Source: Xanthomonas sacchari
Lineage (GTDB): Bacteria; Pseudomonadota; Gammaproteobacteria; Xanthomonadales; Xanthomonadaceae
Direction of reading: 5' to 3'
DNA: 64,000 nucleotides
Assembly (NCBI RefSeq): GCF_040529065.1
Contig: NZ_CP132343.1
Location: 2,418,001-2,482,000 of the forward strand
The notes below the pieces were generated by a model. That model made no database searches. It was not told where the DNA came from and saw only the letters and a program-made list of their open reading frames with translations. Position 1 is the stretch's first letter. Every line of letters begins with the position of its first letter. Positions 12,815 through 25,317 of this stretch are shown one piece after another. A program made the position numbers and the translations under genes.

Positions 12815-14332
12815 ATGACCGAGCAGACCCCCGCGCCGTCCCTTCCCGTCGACGAGAACAGCCTCATCGCCGAACGGCGCGCCAAACTCGCCGCGCTGCG
12901 CGCGCAGGGCGTGGCCTATCCGAACGATTTCCGCCGCAGCGACTTCGCCGGCGATCTGCAGGCCGAGTTCGCCGACACCGAGCGCTGGACCGCCGAGGCG
13001 CTGGAGGCCCAAGGACGCAGCCTGCGGCTGGCCGGGCGCCTGCTGGCCAAGCGGGTGATGGGCAAGGCCAGCTTCGTGCAACTGCAGGACGAGTCCGGGC
13101 GCATCCAGCTGTTCCTGCAGGCCAACGCCCTGGGCGAGGCCTACGACGCCTTCAAGGGCTGGGACATCGGCGACATCATCGGCGTGGAGGGCGGGCTGAC
13201 CCGCACCAAGACCGGCGAACTGTCGATCAAGGCCACTGGCCTGCGCCTGCTGACCAAGGCGCTGCGGCCGCTGCCGGACAAGTGGCACGGCCTGTCGGAC
13301 GTGGAGCAGCGCTACCGCCAGCGCTACGTCGACCTGATCGTGTCGCCGGAGGCGCGCGAGGTGTTCGTCAAGCGCTCCAAGATCATCCGCGCCATGCGCG
13401 CCTGGCTGGACGCGCGCCGCTTCCTGGAAGTGGAGACGCCGATGATGCACTACATCCCCGGCGGCGCCACGGCCAAGCCGTTCACCACCCACCACAACGC
13501 CCTGGACCTGGACCTGTACCTGCGGGTGGCCCCGGAGCTGTACCTGAAGCGGCTGGTGGTCGGCGGCCTGGAACGGGTCTACGAAATCAACCGCAATTTC
13601 CGCAACGAAGGCGTCAGCACCCGGCACAATCCGGAATTCACCATGATGGAGCTGTACGAGGCCTACGCCACGTACCACGAGGTGATGGACCTGACCGAGA
13701 ACGTCATCCGCGACGTCGCCCGCGAGGTGCTGGGCACCACCCAGGTCCACTGGGACGGCGCCGACATCGACCTGGCGCCGGCGTTCCGTCGTTGGCGCAT
13801 GGACGAGGCGGTGCGCCACCACAACCCGGAGATCAGTGCCGCCGACTGTACCGACCGCGAGGCGCTGCTGCGCCACTGCGAGCGGCTGAAGATCCGCACC
13901 AAGCCGTCCTACGGCTGGGGCAAGCTGCTGCTGGAGATCTTCGAGGCCACGGTCGAGCACACCCTGATCCAGCCCACCTTCATCACCGACCACCCGGTCG
14001 AGGTGTCACCGCTGGCCCGTTCCAGCGACACCGAGCCGGGCTACACCGACCGCTTCGAGCTGTTCATCAACGGCAAGGAAATCGCCAACGGCTTCTCCGA
14101 GCTCAACGACCCGGAAGACCAGGCGGCGCGGTTCCAGGCCCAGGTGGCGGCGAAGGAGGGGGGCGACGACGAGGCCATGCATTTCGACGCCGACTACATC
14201 CGGGCGCTGGAAGTGGGGCTGCCGCCGACCGGCGGCCTGGGCATCGGCATCGACCGGCTGGTAATGTTGCTCACCGGCAGCAGCTCAATCCGTGACGTGC
14301 TGCTGTTTCCGTATATGCGTCCGGAGGCTTAA
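12815..14332 (+). CDS. lysS: Lysyl-tRNA synthetase, class II
   Basis: LysRS charges tRNA-Lys. The 505-residue protein has an N-terminal OB-fold anticodon-binding domain ([23 protein letters not shown]) and a class II catalytic core. Motif 1 lies around [17 protein letters not shown], motif 2 is [23 protein letters not shown], and motif 3 is [14 protein letters not shown] with its ATP-binding arginine. Length is usual. The ATG at 12815 is chosen to give [25 protein letters not shown], a normal LysS N-terminus; no strong ribosome-binding site is visible. In the Xanthomonas rpf region this gene has been called lysU or lysS. rpfG starts 146 bases after it. Confidence 0.97.
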   Translation: MTEQTPAPSLPVDENSLIAERRAKLAALRAQGVAYPNDFRRSDFAGDLQAEFADTERWTAEALEAQGRSLRLAGRLLAKRVMGKASFVQLQDESGRIQLFLQANALGEAYDAFKGWDIGDIIGVEGGLTRTKTGELSIKATGLRLLTKALRPLPDKWHGLSDVEQRYRQRYVDLIVSPEAREVFVKRSKIIRAMRAWLDARRFLEVETPMMHYIPGGATAKPFTTHHNALDLDLYLRVAPELYLKRLVVGGLERVYEINRNFRNEGVSTRHNPEFTMMELYEAYATYHEVMDLTENVIRDVAREVLGTTQVHWDGADIDLAPAFRRWRMDEAVRHHNPEISAADCTDREALLRHCERLKIRTKPSYGWGKLLLEIFEATVEHTLIQPTFITDHPVEVSPLARSSDTEPGYTDRFELFINGKEIANGFSELNDPEDQAARFQAQVAAKEGGDDEAMHFDADYIRALEVGLPPTGGLGIGIDRLVMLLTGSSSIRDVLLFPYMRPEA

Positions 14333-14478
14333 CCTAGCCGCGGACGAGGTGGTGCGGTTCTTGCACTAGGCGTTGCACGCAAAAGGAAGTGAGGTGGACG
14401 CGCCGGGTGACCCCGCGCCGGTGCGTTCCCGTTGTCGTCTCAGCAGCCCGCGCAGATGCGACGGGCGGAGGATTGCAG

Positions 14479-15615
14479 ATGCATGATGCCAGCATGAGCC
14501 TCTCCGGCGCGTCCTCGAACGGGGACCGTCTCCACTGGGCGGACGGAAGCGACAATCGTTTGAACATCGTCATCGTCGACGATCAGACCTCCGCGCGCAC
14601 GATGCTGCGGCATGTCATCGAGGACATCGCCCCGGAACTGACCGTACGCGACTTCGGCGACTCGCAGGCCGCGCTGGCCTGGTGCGAGGCGGGCAAGGTC
14701 GATCTGCTGTTGCTCGACTACCGCATGCCGGGCATGGACGGGCTGGAGTTCGCGCGGCGCCTGCGCCGGCTGCCCAAGCACCGCGACATTCCCATCATCC
14801 TGATCACCGTGGTCGGCGACGAGCCGATCCGCCAGGCGGCGCTGGAAGCGGGGGTGATCGACTTCCTGGTCAAGCCGATCCGCCCGCGCGAACTGCGCGC
14901 GCGCTGCCACAACCTGCTGCAGCTGCGGCTGCAGAGCGAGAACATCAAGCAGCGCGCGATGTCGCTCGAGCAGCGCCTGCTGGCCAGCATGCGCGAGGTC
15001 GAGGAACGCGAGCGCGAGACCCTGTCGCGGCTGGCCCGGGCCATCGAGTACCGCGATGTCGGCACCAGCGCCTACCTGGAGCGGATGGCGCACGTGGCCG
15101 GGCTGATCGCCGAGCAACTGGGCCTGTCCGAGGACGAGGTGCGGGTCATCGAGATGGCGGCGAGCCTGCACGACATGGGCAAGATCGCCATTCCCGACGC
15201 GGTGCTGCTCAAGCCGGGCAAGCTCAGCGAGGACGAGATGGCGGTGATGCGCATGCACCCGCGCATCGGCTACGAACTGCTCAGCGGCAGCCAGAACCGC
15301 TTCATCCAGGTCGGCGCGCTGATCGCGCTGCGCCACCACGAGCGCTACGACGGCAGCGGCTACCCGGACGGCCTGGTCGGCGAGGCGATTCCGCTGGAAG
15401 CGCGGATCGTGGCGGTCGCCGACGTGTTCGACGCGCTGATCTCGCCGCGGCCCTACAAGGAAGCCTGGACCATGGATGCGACCCTGGCCTACCTCTACGC
15501 CCAGCGCGGCCGCCTGTTCGACCCGCGTTGCGTGGACGCGCTGTTCCGCGGCCGCGAGCAGTTGCAGGTGATCTGCGAGAAGTTCTCCACCGCCTCGGCG
15601 CGACCAGGAATCTGA
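14479..15615 (+). CDS. rpfG: RpfG, HD-GYP cyclic-di-GMP phosphodiesterase response regulator
   Basis: RpfG is the output of DSF sensing: once phosphorylated by RpfC it degrades cyclic di-GMP. The 378-residue protein has a receiver domain (residues ~28-145, DD at 34-35, phosphoacceptor D80 in LLLLDYRMPGMDG, lysine in FLVKPIRP) and, after a helical linker, an HD-GYP domain. That domain shows HDMGK at 231-235 and HHERYDGSGYPDG at 286-298. All key residues are intact, so an active enzyme is expected. The ATG at 14479 is chosen because GGAGG lies at good spacing upstream and the length equals that of Xcc RpfG; an in-frame ATG at 14389 would add 30 arginine-rich residues. rpfC begins after one base, so they are co-translated. 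Confidence 0.96.
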   Translation: MHDASMSLSGASSNGDRLHWADGSDNRLNIVIVDDQTSARTMLRHVIEDIAPELTVRDFGDSQAALAWCEAGKVDLLLLDYRMPGMDGLEFARRLRRLPKHRDIPIILITVVGDEPIRQAALEAGVIDFLVKPIRPRELRARCHNLLQLRLQSENIKQRAMSLEQRLLASMREVEERERETLSRLARAIEYRDVGTSAYLERMAHVAGLIAEQLGLSEDEVRVIEMAASLHDMGKIAIPDAVLLKPGKLSEDEMAVMRMHPRIGYELLSGSQNRFIQVGALIALRHHERYDGSGYPDGLVGEAIPLEARIVAVADVFDALISPRPYKEAWTMDATLAYLYAQRGRLFDPRCVDALFRGREQLQVICEKFSTASARPGI

Positions 15616-15616
15616 C

Positions 15617-17797
15617 ATGATCTCGGCGATCAGGTGGGTGCGGCAACGGTTCGCGGAGCGCAAGGATACCGAGCACGGCCAGGCGTTCGTCCGCATCTGC
15701 ATGGTCGCGCTGATCCTGGCCTACGAACTGTCGTTCTCGCAGGGCTGGGACATCGCCCCGCGGCAGCGCGCCTACGTCATCGGCCTGACCCTGATCTCGC
15801 AGGCGGTGGCCCTGGCCCTGATGACCTGGATCGTGCTCCGGCCGCAGCGCTCGGACGTGCGCCGGATCATCGGCATGGTGGCCGACTACGGGCTGATGTC
15901 GATGGCGATGAGCGCGATCGGCGAGCCGATGGCCTGCATCTACGTGGTCATCATGTGGGTCACCATCGGCAACGGCCTGCGCTATGGCAACCGCTATCTG
16001 TATCTGGCCGTGGCCATGGCGGTGGCCAGTTTCAGCATCACGCTGATGACCAGCGACTACTGGATCGCCAATCGCGGCCTGGGCATCGGCCTGCTGGTCG
16101 GCCTGGCCGCCATCCCGCTGTACCTGTCGGGACTGTTGCGGCAATTGACCAGCACCACCGCCGAGGCGCGCCGCGCCAGCGAGGCCAAGAGCCGTTTCCT
16201 GGCCAACATGAGCCACGAGTTCCGTACCCCGTTGAATGGCCTGTCCGGCATGACCGAGGTGCTGGCGACCACACGCCTGGACGCCGAGCAGCGCGAGTGC
16301 GTCAACACCATCCAGGCGTCCGCACGCAGCCTGCTGTCGCTGGTCGAGGAAGTGCTGGACATTTCCGCGATCGAGGCCGGCAAGCTGCGGCTCGACAAGC
16401 GCGATTTCTCGCTGCGCGAAACCCTGGAAGGGATCAGCCTGATCCTGCAGCCGCAGGCACGCGCCAAGCTGCTGACCTACCAGGTGGATGTCGCCCCGGA
16501 CGTGCCGGACTACCTCTCCGGCGACCCGGGCCATCTGCGCCAGGTGCTGCTGAACCTGGCCGGCAATGCCATCAAGTTCACCGAGACCGGCCGGGTCGAC
16601 ATCCGCGTACGCCTGCACAAGAACGAGCAGGGGCAGCCGACGCGCCTGAGTTTCGACATCGTCGATACCGGCATCGGCGTGACGCCGGACATGCGGCCGC
16701 GCCTGTTCGAGGCGTTCGAGCAGGCTGACGTCGGCCTGTCGCGCCGCTACGAAGGCAGTGGCCTCGGCACCACGATCGCCAAGGGCCTGGTCGAGGCGAT
16801 GGGGGGCAGCATCGGCTACCAGGAGAATGCCCCGCGCGGCAGCCATTTCTGGTTCGAACTGCCGTTCGTGGCCGCGGCGGTGCCGGCGTCGGCGGACCTG
16901 GGTGCGCAGCCGGCCAGCGTGCCGGCGGCGGCCGAGGAGTTCGATACCAGCGGCAACGTCATCGCCTTCTCCGACCCGTTCCTGCGCCACCGCGCGCGGG
17001 TGCGCGGTATGCGCATCCTGGTCGCCGACGATCACGCCGCCAACCGCATGGTGCTGCAGCGGATGCTGCAGAAGGCCGGCCATCGTGTCATCTGCGTCGA
17101 CGGCGCTGAGGCGGTGCTGGACGCGCTGGCCGAGACCGAATTCGACGCGGTGATCGTCGACCTGCACATGCCCGGCATGAGCGGCCTGGACATGCTGCGG
17201 CAGTTGCGGGTGATGCAGGCCGGCGGACCGCGGACGCCGGTGGTGGTGCTCAGCGCCGATGTGACTCCCGAATCGATCCAGCGCTGCGAACAGGCCGGCG
17301 CCAGGACCTTTCTGGCCAAACCGGTGGTGGCCAACCGCCTGCTGGATACGCTCTCGGACATCGCGATGGAAGGGCGCCTGCGCGTCGGCAACGACACGAG
17401 CGTGCGGCAGATGCCAGTGTCGAGCGAAGGGGTGCTGGATTCGTCGGTCCTGGACGAACTCGCCGGGCTCGGCATGGGCGATGGCTTCGAGCGCGAGTTC
17501 ATCTCGCAATGCCTCAACGATGCCGAGGGCTGCCTCGGCGGCATGCAGATCGCCGGCGAAGCCGAGCATTGGGAGCGCCTGCGCGAACACGCGCATGCGA
17601 TCAAGGGCGTCGCCAGCAACCTCGGCCTGATACGGCTCGCCAGCCTTGGCGGCGAGCTGATGCAGATGCCGGAATGGCAGGTGCGCAGCGAGTGGCGCCA
17701 GCGCTTGATGGCGCTCAACGCCAGCCTGACCGAAGGCCGCGAAGCCCTGGAGTTGCGCGCCCGGCAGAGCGCCGTGCAGGACGGCGAACTGCGCTGA
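15617..17797 (+). CDS. rpfC: RpfC, DSF-sensing hybrid histidine kinase
   Basis: RpfC detects the diffusible signal factor and restrains RpfF by protein contact. The 726-residue protein has about five membrane helices in residues 20-175. A HisKA/HATPase kinase follows (phosphoacceptor H200 in ANMSHEFRTPLNG; N-box NLAGNAIKFTETG; G-boxes DTGIGV and GSGLGTTIAKGLV), then a receiver (D515 in VIVDLHMPGMSG) and a C-terminal HPt domain (H660 in HAIKG). This is the full phosphorelay layout of Xcc RpfC. The N-terminal extracytoplasmic part is short, as expected for a lipid-like signal sensor. The gene is convergent with rpfF, with 52 bases between stops holding a short GC hairpin (17804-17820). Confidence 0.96.
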   Translation: MISAIRWVRQRFAERKDTEHGQAFVRICMVALILAYELSFSQGWDIAPRQRAYVIGLTLISQAVALALMTWIVLRPQRSDVRRIIGMVADYGLMSMAMSAIGEPMACIYVVIMWVTIGNGLRYGNRYLYLAVAMAVASFSITLMTSDYWIANRGLGIGLLVGLAAIPLYLSGLLRQLTSTTAEARRASEAKSRFLANMSHEFRTPLNGLSGMTEVLATTRLDAEQRECVNTIQASARSLLSLVEEVLDISAIEAGKLRLDKRDFSLRETLEGISLILQPQARAKLLTYQVDVAPDVPDYLSGDPGHLRQVLLNLAGNAIKFTETGRVDIRVRLHKNEQGQPTRLSFDIVDTGIGVTPDMRPRLFEAFEQADVGLSRRYEGSGLGTTIAKGLVEAMGGSIGYQENAPRGSHFWFELPFVAAAVPASADLGAQPASVPAAAEEFDTSGNVIAFSDPFLRHRARVRGMRILVADDHAANRMVLQRMLQKAGHRVICVDGAEAVLDALAETEFDAVIVDLHMPGMSGLDMLRQLRVMQAGGPRTPVVVLSADVTPESIQRCEQAGARTFLAKPVVANRLLDTLSDIAMEGRLRVGNDTSVRQMPVSSEGVLDSSVLDELAGLGMGDGFEREFISQCLNDAEGCLGGMQIAGEAEHWERLREHAHAIKGVASNLGLIRLASLGGELMQMPEWQVRSEWRQRLMALNASLTEGREALELRARQSAVQDGELR

Positions 17798-17849
17798 GGA
17801 ACGCCCGGCGCGCGGCCGGGTCATCCCCTCACTGCCGCCGGCACGCCGC

Positions 17850-18722
17850 TCAGGCGGCAACGACGCCGGCTTGCGCGCGCCGGACCTGGGCCCGCACCAG
17901 CCGATCCATCGTCCGCAGCGACTTCTCGCCCAGGGCCAGCGCGGCGTCCACCCAGATTTCGGTCACCGTCAGCAATTCCTCGCGACTGACCGGCTGCACC
18001 ACGTTGCGCATCGCGTTCATCGCCAGATGCGCCAGCGGCGCCCGTCGTTGTTGCTGGATCAGGTCGCGCACCGCCTCCTTGCCCTGGCCCTTGGGGACCA
18101 GCACATCGACGATGCCCATGGCGTGCATCTCCTGGCTGCTGAAGACATGGCCTCCCAGGATGAGCTTCTCCGCGGCATGCGGCGCGATGCGACGGCTGAG
18201 GAACGAATACGCGCCCATGCCGGGAAACAGGCCGAACATGATTTCCGGAAGGCCCATGCCGACGTCTTCCTCGGCCACGATCAGATGGCACGACAGCGCC
18301 ATCTCCAGGCCGCCTCCGAGCGCGTCGCCCTGCAGCAGGGCAATGGTGCGGAAATTGCCGCCGAGCCCTGTATGGAAGCGATGGACGCCATCGATGCAGC
18401 TCGTCGCGTAGGCCATCAGGCCGGCACGATCGCGGCGGCGGATGTAATGGCCGAACAGTTCCAGGTCCCCGCCCAGGTTGAACGCGCTGCCATCGGACGC
18501 CAGCACCAGGCTGCCCAGCCGCGCCGAGGTCGGGGTGCCGGGCTGGCTGATCGCGGCGAGGTAGCCGTGCATCTCGCGCATCAAGGTGGGATGGAAGCAG
18601 GGCCGCTGCTTCGCGGCACCGCCTGCATGCATGTACAGCCAGTGGCTATCGTCGTCGCCGTCGGCATCGATGCGGATGCTGGAGTAGGCGCGGGTACGGG
18701 GCAGCGGGTCGATCGTGCTCAT
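17850..18722 (-). CDS. rpfF: RpfF, DSF synthase (crotonase family)
   Basis: RpfF turns 3-hydroxyacyl-ACP into the cis-2-unsaturated fatty acid DSF, combining dehydratase and thioesterase activities. The 290-residue crotonase-fold protein retains both catalytic glutamates of the family, E140 in GGGLEMAL and E160 in GLPEIMFGLFPGMGA; they correspond to E141 and E161 of the Xcc enzyme (literature memory). The oxyanion-hole region LASDGSAFNLGGDLELF is also intact. It lies downstream of rpfB on the minus strand with a 149-base gap that contains a perfect palindrome, so it may have its own promoter. No signal peptide. One residue longer than the 289 usually quoted. Confidence 0.96.
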   Translation of the reverse strand: MSTIDPLPRTRAYSSIRIDADGDDDSHWLYMHAGGAAKQRPCFHPTLMREMHGYLAAISQPGTPTSARLGSLVLASDGSAFNLGGDLELFGHYIRRRDRAGLMAYATSCIDGVHRFHTGLGGNFRTIALLQGDALGGGLEMALSCHLIVAEEDVGMGLPEIMFGLFPGMGAYSFLSRRIAPHAAEKLILGGHVFSSQEMHAMGIVDVLVPKGQGKEAVRDLIQQQRRAPLAHLAMNAMRNVVQPVSREELLTVTEIWVDAALALGEKSLRTMDRLVRAQVRRAQAGVVAA

Positions 18723-18793
18723 GGCGGGCTCTCGGAAAGACGCCCGCGGAGATGGCGTGGCGCAGCGGGCGAGTGCGTTTCCACCCGGCGGAT

Positions 18794-18811
18794 GCTACAC
18801 CCGGGTGTAGC
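18794..18811. promoter_or_regulatory. 18-bp perfect palindrome between rpfB and rpfF
   Basis: GCTACACCC-GGGTGTAGC is self-complementary over 18 bases with no central gap. It lies 72 bases upstream of the rpfF start and 61 bases past the rpfB stop. The lack of a loop favours a dimeric-regulator operator over a hairpin terminator. The protein that binds is unknown. Confidence 0.5.
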
Positions 18812-18871
18812 GGCCGGAACCCGCCCTGCCAGCGCCTGCACGGACGCCGCGTGGACGCCCGTCGGACCTGC

Positions 18872-20554
18872 TTATTGCGGCGGCGCGTCGCGCAGTTCGC
18901 GCCGCAGGATCTTGCCGACGTTGGTCTTGGGCAGCTCCTTGCGGAACTCGACGATGCGCGGATGCTTGTAGCCGGTGAGGTTGGCGCGGGCGTGGGCCTT
19001 CACCTCTTCGGCGGTCAGGTTGGGGTCCTTCTTCACGATCACCACCTTGACCGCCTCGCCGGACTTCTCGTCCGGCACGCCGACCGCGGCCACTTCCAGC
19101 ACGCCCGGCATCATCGCGATGACGTCCTCGACCTCGTTCGGATACACGTTGAAACCGGACACCAGGATCATGTCCTTCTTGCGGTCGACGATATAGAAGA
19201 AGCCCTGCGGATCCATCCGCGCCATGTCGCCGGTGTGCAGCCAGCCGTCGGCGTCGATGGCGCTGGCGGTTTCCTCCGGCCGGCGCCAGTAGCCCTTCAT
19301 CACCTGCGGCCCGCGGATGCACAGTTCGCCGACCTCGCCATGGGCGAGGACGTTCCCCTGGTCGTCCTTGACGCAGGCGTCGGTGGAGGGGATCGGCAGG
19401 CCGATCGCGCCGTTGTACTCGGTCAGGGTCAGCGGATTGATGCAGGCCGCCGGCGAGGTCTCGGTGAGGCCGTAGGCCTCGACCAGGGTGACGCCGGTGA
19501 CCTGCTTCCAGCGCTCGGCCACCGCGCGTTGCACCGCCATGCCGCCGCCGAGGGTGAACTTCAGCGAGGAGAAATCCACCTTGTCGAAGCCGGGGGTGTT
19601 GAGCAGGCCGTTGAACAGGGTGTTGACGCCGGTGAAGGCGGTGAAGCGGGTCTTCTGCAGTTCCTTGACGAAGCCGGGCATGTCGCGCGGATTGCTGATC
19701 AGGTGGTTGAGTCCGCCGAGCTTCATGAAGACCAGCCCGTTCGCGGTCAGCGCGAAGATGTGGTACAGCGGCAGCGCGGTGATGATGACTTCCTTGCCTT
19801 CCTCCAGCTTGCCGGTCGCGGAGATCCACGCACCGGCCTGCAGCATGTTGGCGACCAGGTTGCGGTGGGTCAGCATGGCGCCCTTGGCCACGCCGGTGGT
19901 GCCGCCGGTGTACTGCAGGAAGGCGATGTCGTCCGGCGCGATGTCGATCGGCGGCAGCGTGTGCAGGCGGCCGAGGGTCAGCGCGTCGCGGAAACGGATC
20001 GCGTTGGGGATGTCGTAGTCCGGGACCAGCTTCTTGACGTACTTCAGGACGAAGTTGACCAGCGGACCCTTGGGGAAGCCCAGCATGTCGCCCAGGCCGG
20101 TGGTGATGACCTGCTTGACCGGGGTGTCGGCGAGCACGTCCTGCACGGTGGTGCCGAAGTTGTCGATCACCACCAGTGCGCTGGCACCGGAGTCGATGAG
20201 TTGGTGGCGCAGTTCGCGCGGGGTGTACAGCGGATTGACGTTGACCACGGTCATGCCGGCCAGCAGCACGCCGAAGGTGGCGATGGGGTACTGCAGGCAG
20301 TTGGGCATCATCAGGGCGACGCGGTCGCCCTTCTTGAGCTGCAGTTCGCCCAGCAGGTAGCCGGCGAATTGCCGGGCCAGTTCGCCGGCCTCGCGGTAGG
20401 TCAGGGTCTTGCCGAAGTTGCTGTAGGCGGGGCGGTCGCCGAACTTGGCCACGGAGCTTTCGAAGACGGCGGCGACGGAGCGGTATTCCTCGACATCGAT
20501 GTCGGCGCCAACGCCGGCCGGATAACTCTGCAACCACGGACGATCCAGACTCAT
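18872..20554 (-). CDS. rpfB: RpfB, long-chain fatty acyl-CoA ligase (DSF turnover)
   Basis: RpfB is a FadD-type ligase that activates free fatty acids, including DSF, to CoA thioesters; it is linked to DSF turnover and to membrane-lipid supply. The 560-residue ANL-superfamily protein shows the phosphate-binding [18 protein letters not shown], the [11 protein letters not shown] motif, [10 protein letters not shown], the hinge [20 protein letters not shown], and the catalytic lysine in [25 protein letters not shown] at the start supplies a strong ribosome-binding site. Upstream is an 826-base repeat-rich gap. A housekeeping FadD is the alternative reading, but adjacency to rpfF favours RpfB. 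Confidence 0.95.
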   Translation of the reverse strand: MSLDRPWLQSYPAGVGADIDVEEYRSVAAVFESSVAKFGDRPAYSNFGKTLTYREAGELARQFAGYLLGELQLKKGDRVALMMPNCLQYPIATFGVLLAGMTVVNVNPLYTPRELRHQLIDSGASALVVIDNFGTTVQDVLADTPVKQVITTGLGDMLGFPKGPLVNFVLKYVKKLVPDYDIPNAIRFRDALTLGRLHTLPPIDIAPDDIAFLQYTGGTTGVAKGAMLTHRNLVANMLQAGAWISATGKLEEGKEVIITALPLYHIFALTANGLVFMKLGGLNHLISNPRDMPGFVKELQKTRFTAFTGVNTLFNGLLNTPGFDKVDFSSLKFTLGGGMAVQRAVAERWKQVTGVTLVEAYGLTETSPAACINPLTLTEYNGAIGLPIPSTDACVKDDQGNVLAHGEVGELCIRGPQVMKGYWRRPEETASAIDADGWLHTGDMARMDPQGFFYIVDRKKDMILVSGFNVYPNEVEDVIAMMPGVLEVAAVGVPDEKSGEAVKVVIVKKDPNLTAEEVKAHARANLTGYKHPRIVEFRKELPKTNVGKILRRELRDAPPQ

Positions 20555-21072
20555 ATTCCCCCTCCAGGAAACGTATTGATTGGCTCACGACGGACAGTAT
20601 CCGTCAGAACCGGCAACGGCAGCATACCGTTCCGTAGGGAAAAGGCGAACAGGGGAGAGCACCGAATGCCTGGTTGACGGATGTCTTTGGGTGATGGTTC
20701 TGCTGGGAATGCCGAAGAGCGATGACCGCCCAGACGCCAGCAACGCTGCTTTTGCCGTTGCACCTGCTGTTGCTGTTGGTCGTTGCTGTTGCCGTACCGG
20801 GTTCCCTTCCGAAGCGGCGGCCAGCGCGGGGAAACACCCGAAGGGCGGTGTACATGGATGTACGCCGTCCGCGGCAGGGGCAGGATGCCCCTTCCGCGGA
20901 TCCCCGTGCTGGACGCGGACCCGGAGCGCGCAGCGCGGAGGGCGCGAGGCAGGGTGTGCTTTCTTTTGGTTACTTTTCTTTGCACAAGCAAAGAAAAGTA
21001 ACTCGCCGCAAGGCGAAAGCCTTTGCTTTTAGCGCGTATGCGGTCAGTGGTTCGCACAAACTGCAAGGTGCA
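20555..21072. repeat. Repeat-rich intergenic region with 15-bp inverted repeat
   Basis: No coding frame with family resemblance is seen here. At 20969-20983 and 20988-21002 a perfect 15-bp stem (GTTACTTTTCTTTGC and its complement) surrounds the 4-base loop ACAA. Before it lie smaller inverted repeats: GTACAT/ATGTAC near 20849-20862, and CCGCGG...GGGGCA/TGCCCC...CCGCGG at 20869-20899. The GTTACTTTTCTTTG element resembles a dispersed element of Xanthomonas and related genomes (memory). The AT-rich stem differs sharply in base composition from its surroundings. Confidence 0.65.
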
Positions 21073-21380
21073 TCAGTGCGCAGCCACTGGGGGCGCAGGT
21101 ACTGCAGCAATTCACTGTGGCCACGGCGCGGGCGCGAGAACACGCGAATCGTAGGTTCAAGCGCCCCGACAGAGCCCCCCGCTCAGGCGCGGGGGCCGGG
21201 CTTCCGCTACCGGAAAGCGCAGGGTCGGTCAGCGCGCGGCCAACTGACGCAGCACGTACTGCAGCAGGCCACCGTGGTGGGCGAGCCGGCGCGCTTGCGA
21301 ACCACGGGTTCGCGCGCCGGCGCAGCGCCCCCGCGCGGGCGCGGGGGCCGGGTTTCCGCTGGCGGAAAGCGCTGGGTCGG

Positions 21381-24140
<2,760 letters not shown>

Positions 24141-24310
24141 GCGGGGGAACTCCTGATTGCGGGTGGCTTGCAGTGGCCCGCTGTGACGAGCCTGCTTGCG
24201 AGTGCCGGGCCGTTGCGTTGCCGGCATTGCGTCGCGTCGCGACGCGGCCGGAAGGCGCGGCGGCCCAAGGCGTCGGGCCGAAGCTTACACGTTCAGATGT
24301 AGCGCCCGTG

Positions 24311-25213
24311 TCACGGCTTGCCGCGCCAGCGGCTCATCAGCATCTGCAGGAAACGTTCGGCGCTGGGCGAGAGCAGCGCGCTGCGCCGGCGCACGATGCC
24401 GATGGTGCGCGAGACCACCGGATTGCCGATCGGCCGCGTCACCAGGATCGGATGCTCGCCGTCGGGCGTGGCCATCTTCGGCAGCACCGACACGCCAATG
24501 CCGGCCTCGACCATGCCCAGCGACGTGGACAGGTGGGTCACTTCGTAGTGCCAGCTGAGCTTCAGATTCTCGCGCGCCAGTGCGCCGTCGAGCAGGGTGC
24601 GGTTGCCGCTGGTGCGATGCACGGTGATCAGTTGGTGCTGGGCGAGGTCGGCCCATTCGATCCGGCGTTTCTTCGCGAGCGGATGATCGCGGCGACAGGC
24701 CAGCACGAACGGGTCTTCGGCGAGCACGTCGAAATCCAGGTTGGGATCGTTGGCGCCCATGAAGTTGATGCCGAACTCGACCTCGCCGCGTTCCACCGCC
24801 TGCAGGCCCTCGGTGGCCGGGATGTCGAGAATGCGGAAGCGCACATGCGGATGCGCCTCGCGGAAGCGCGCCATCACGCTGGGCAGGAAGTAGAACGCGG
24901 CGGTCGGCAGGCAGGCGATGGTGACGGTGGCGCCGCGCGCATCGTCGTGGCCGCGCACCGAGAACAGCGAGCCGTCGAACTCCTCGATCATGCGCCGCAC
25001 CAGCGGCAGCAGGTTCTCGCCGATGGCGGTGGTGGCCACGCTGCGGGTCGTGCGCTCCAGCAATGGCGACCCCACCGCCTGTTCCAGCTTCTGGATGCGC
25101 CGGCTCAGCGCCGGCTGCGACATGTGCAGCGCCTCGGCCGCGCGATGGAAGCTGCGCGTCTCGGCCACCAGCAGGAACGCGCGCAGGTCGAGGATTTCGC
25201 AATTGATGCTCAT
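24311..25213 (-). CDS. LysR-family transcriptional regulator
   Basis: A 300-residue LysR-type regulator. The N-terminal winged helix-turn-helix is clear (LRAFLLVAETRSFHRAAEALHMSQPALSRRIQKLEQAVGS-PLLERTTR), followed by the effector-binding domain (VTIACLPTAAFYFLP, FGINFMGANDPNLDFDVLAEDPFVLACRRDHPL, VEAGIGVSVLPKM). The gene is divergent from the PrpF/GalD-family isomerase gene with a 104-base AT-rich interval, the usual LysR arrangement for a regulator and its target operon. The likely effector is therefore the metabolite handled by the isomerase and transporter. It ends about 170 bases from the acnA start, so it could also influence acnA. Confidence 0.9.
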   Translation of the reverse strand: MSINCEILDLRAFLLVAETRSFHRAAEALHMSQPALSRRIQKLEQAVGSPLLERTTRSVATTAIGENLLPLVRRMIEEFDGSLFSVRGHDDARGATVTIACLPTAAFYFLPSVMARFREAHPHVRFRILDIPATEGLQAVERGEVEFGINFMGANDPNLDFDVLAEDPFVLACRRDHPLAKKRRIEWADLAQHQLITVHRTSGNRTLLDGALARENLKLSWHYEVTHLSTSLGMVEAGIGVSVLPKMATPDGEHPILVTRPIGNPVVSRTIGIVRRRSALLSPSAERFLQMLMSRWRGKP

Positions 25214-25317
25214 ATGTAATCAATCATTGGAAAATTAGCAATTCACAGATCAATTGGGGTCATGCAAGTATCGAATCAGACGAAGACATTCATCTTCATA
25301 GCGCATCAATCTACACC
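25214..25317. promoter_or_regulatory. Divergent LysR/isomerase promoter region
   Basis: This is one of the most AT-rich stretches in the window. It contains an inverted repeat CAATT (25239-25243) and AATTG (25252-25256) with 8 bases between, a plausible LysR-type box. Exact promoters for either gene are not clear. Confidence 0.4.

Noticed and set aside
14389-14478. Upstream in-frame start that would extend RpfG by 30 residues
   Set aside because: The extension is arginine-rich and lies before a good GGAGG site; the shorter form has the usual RpfG length.
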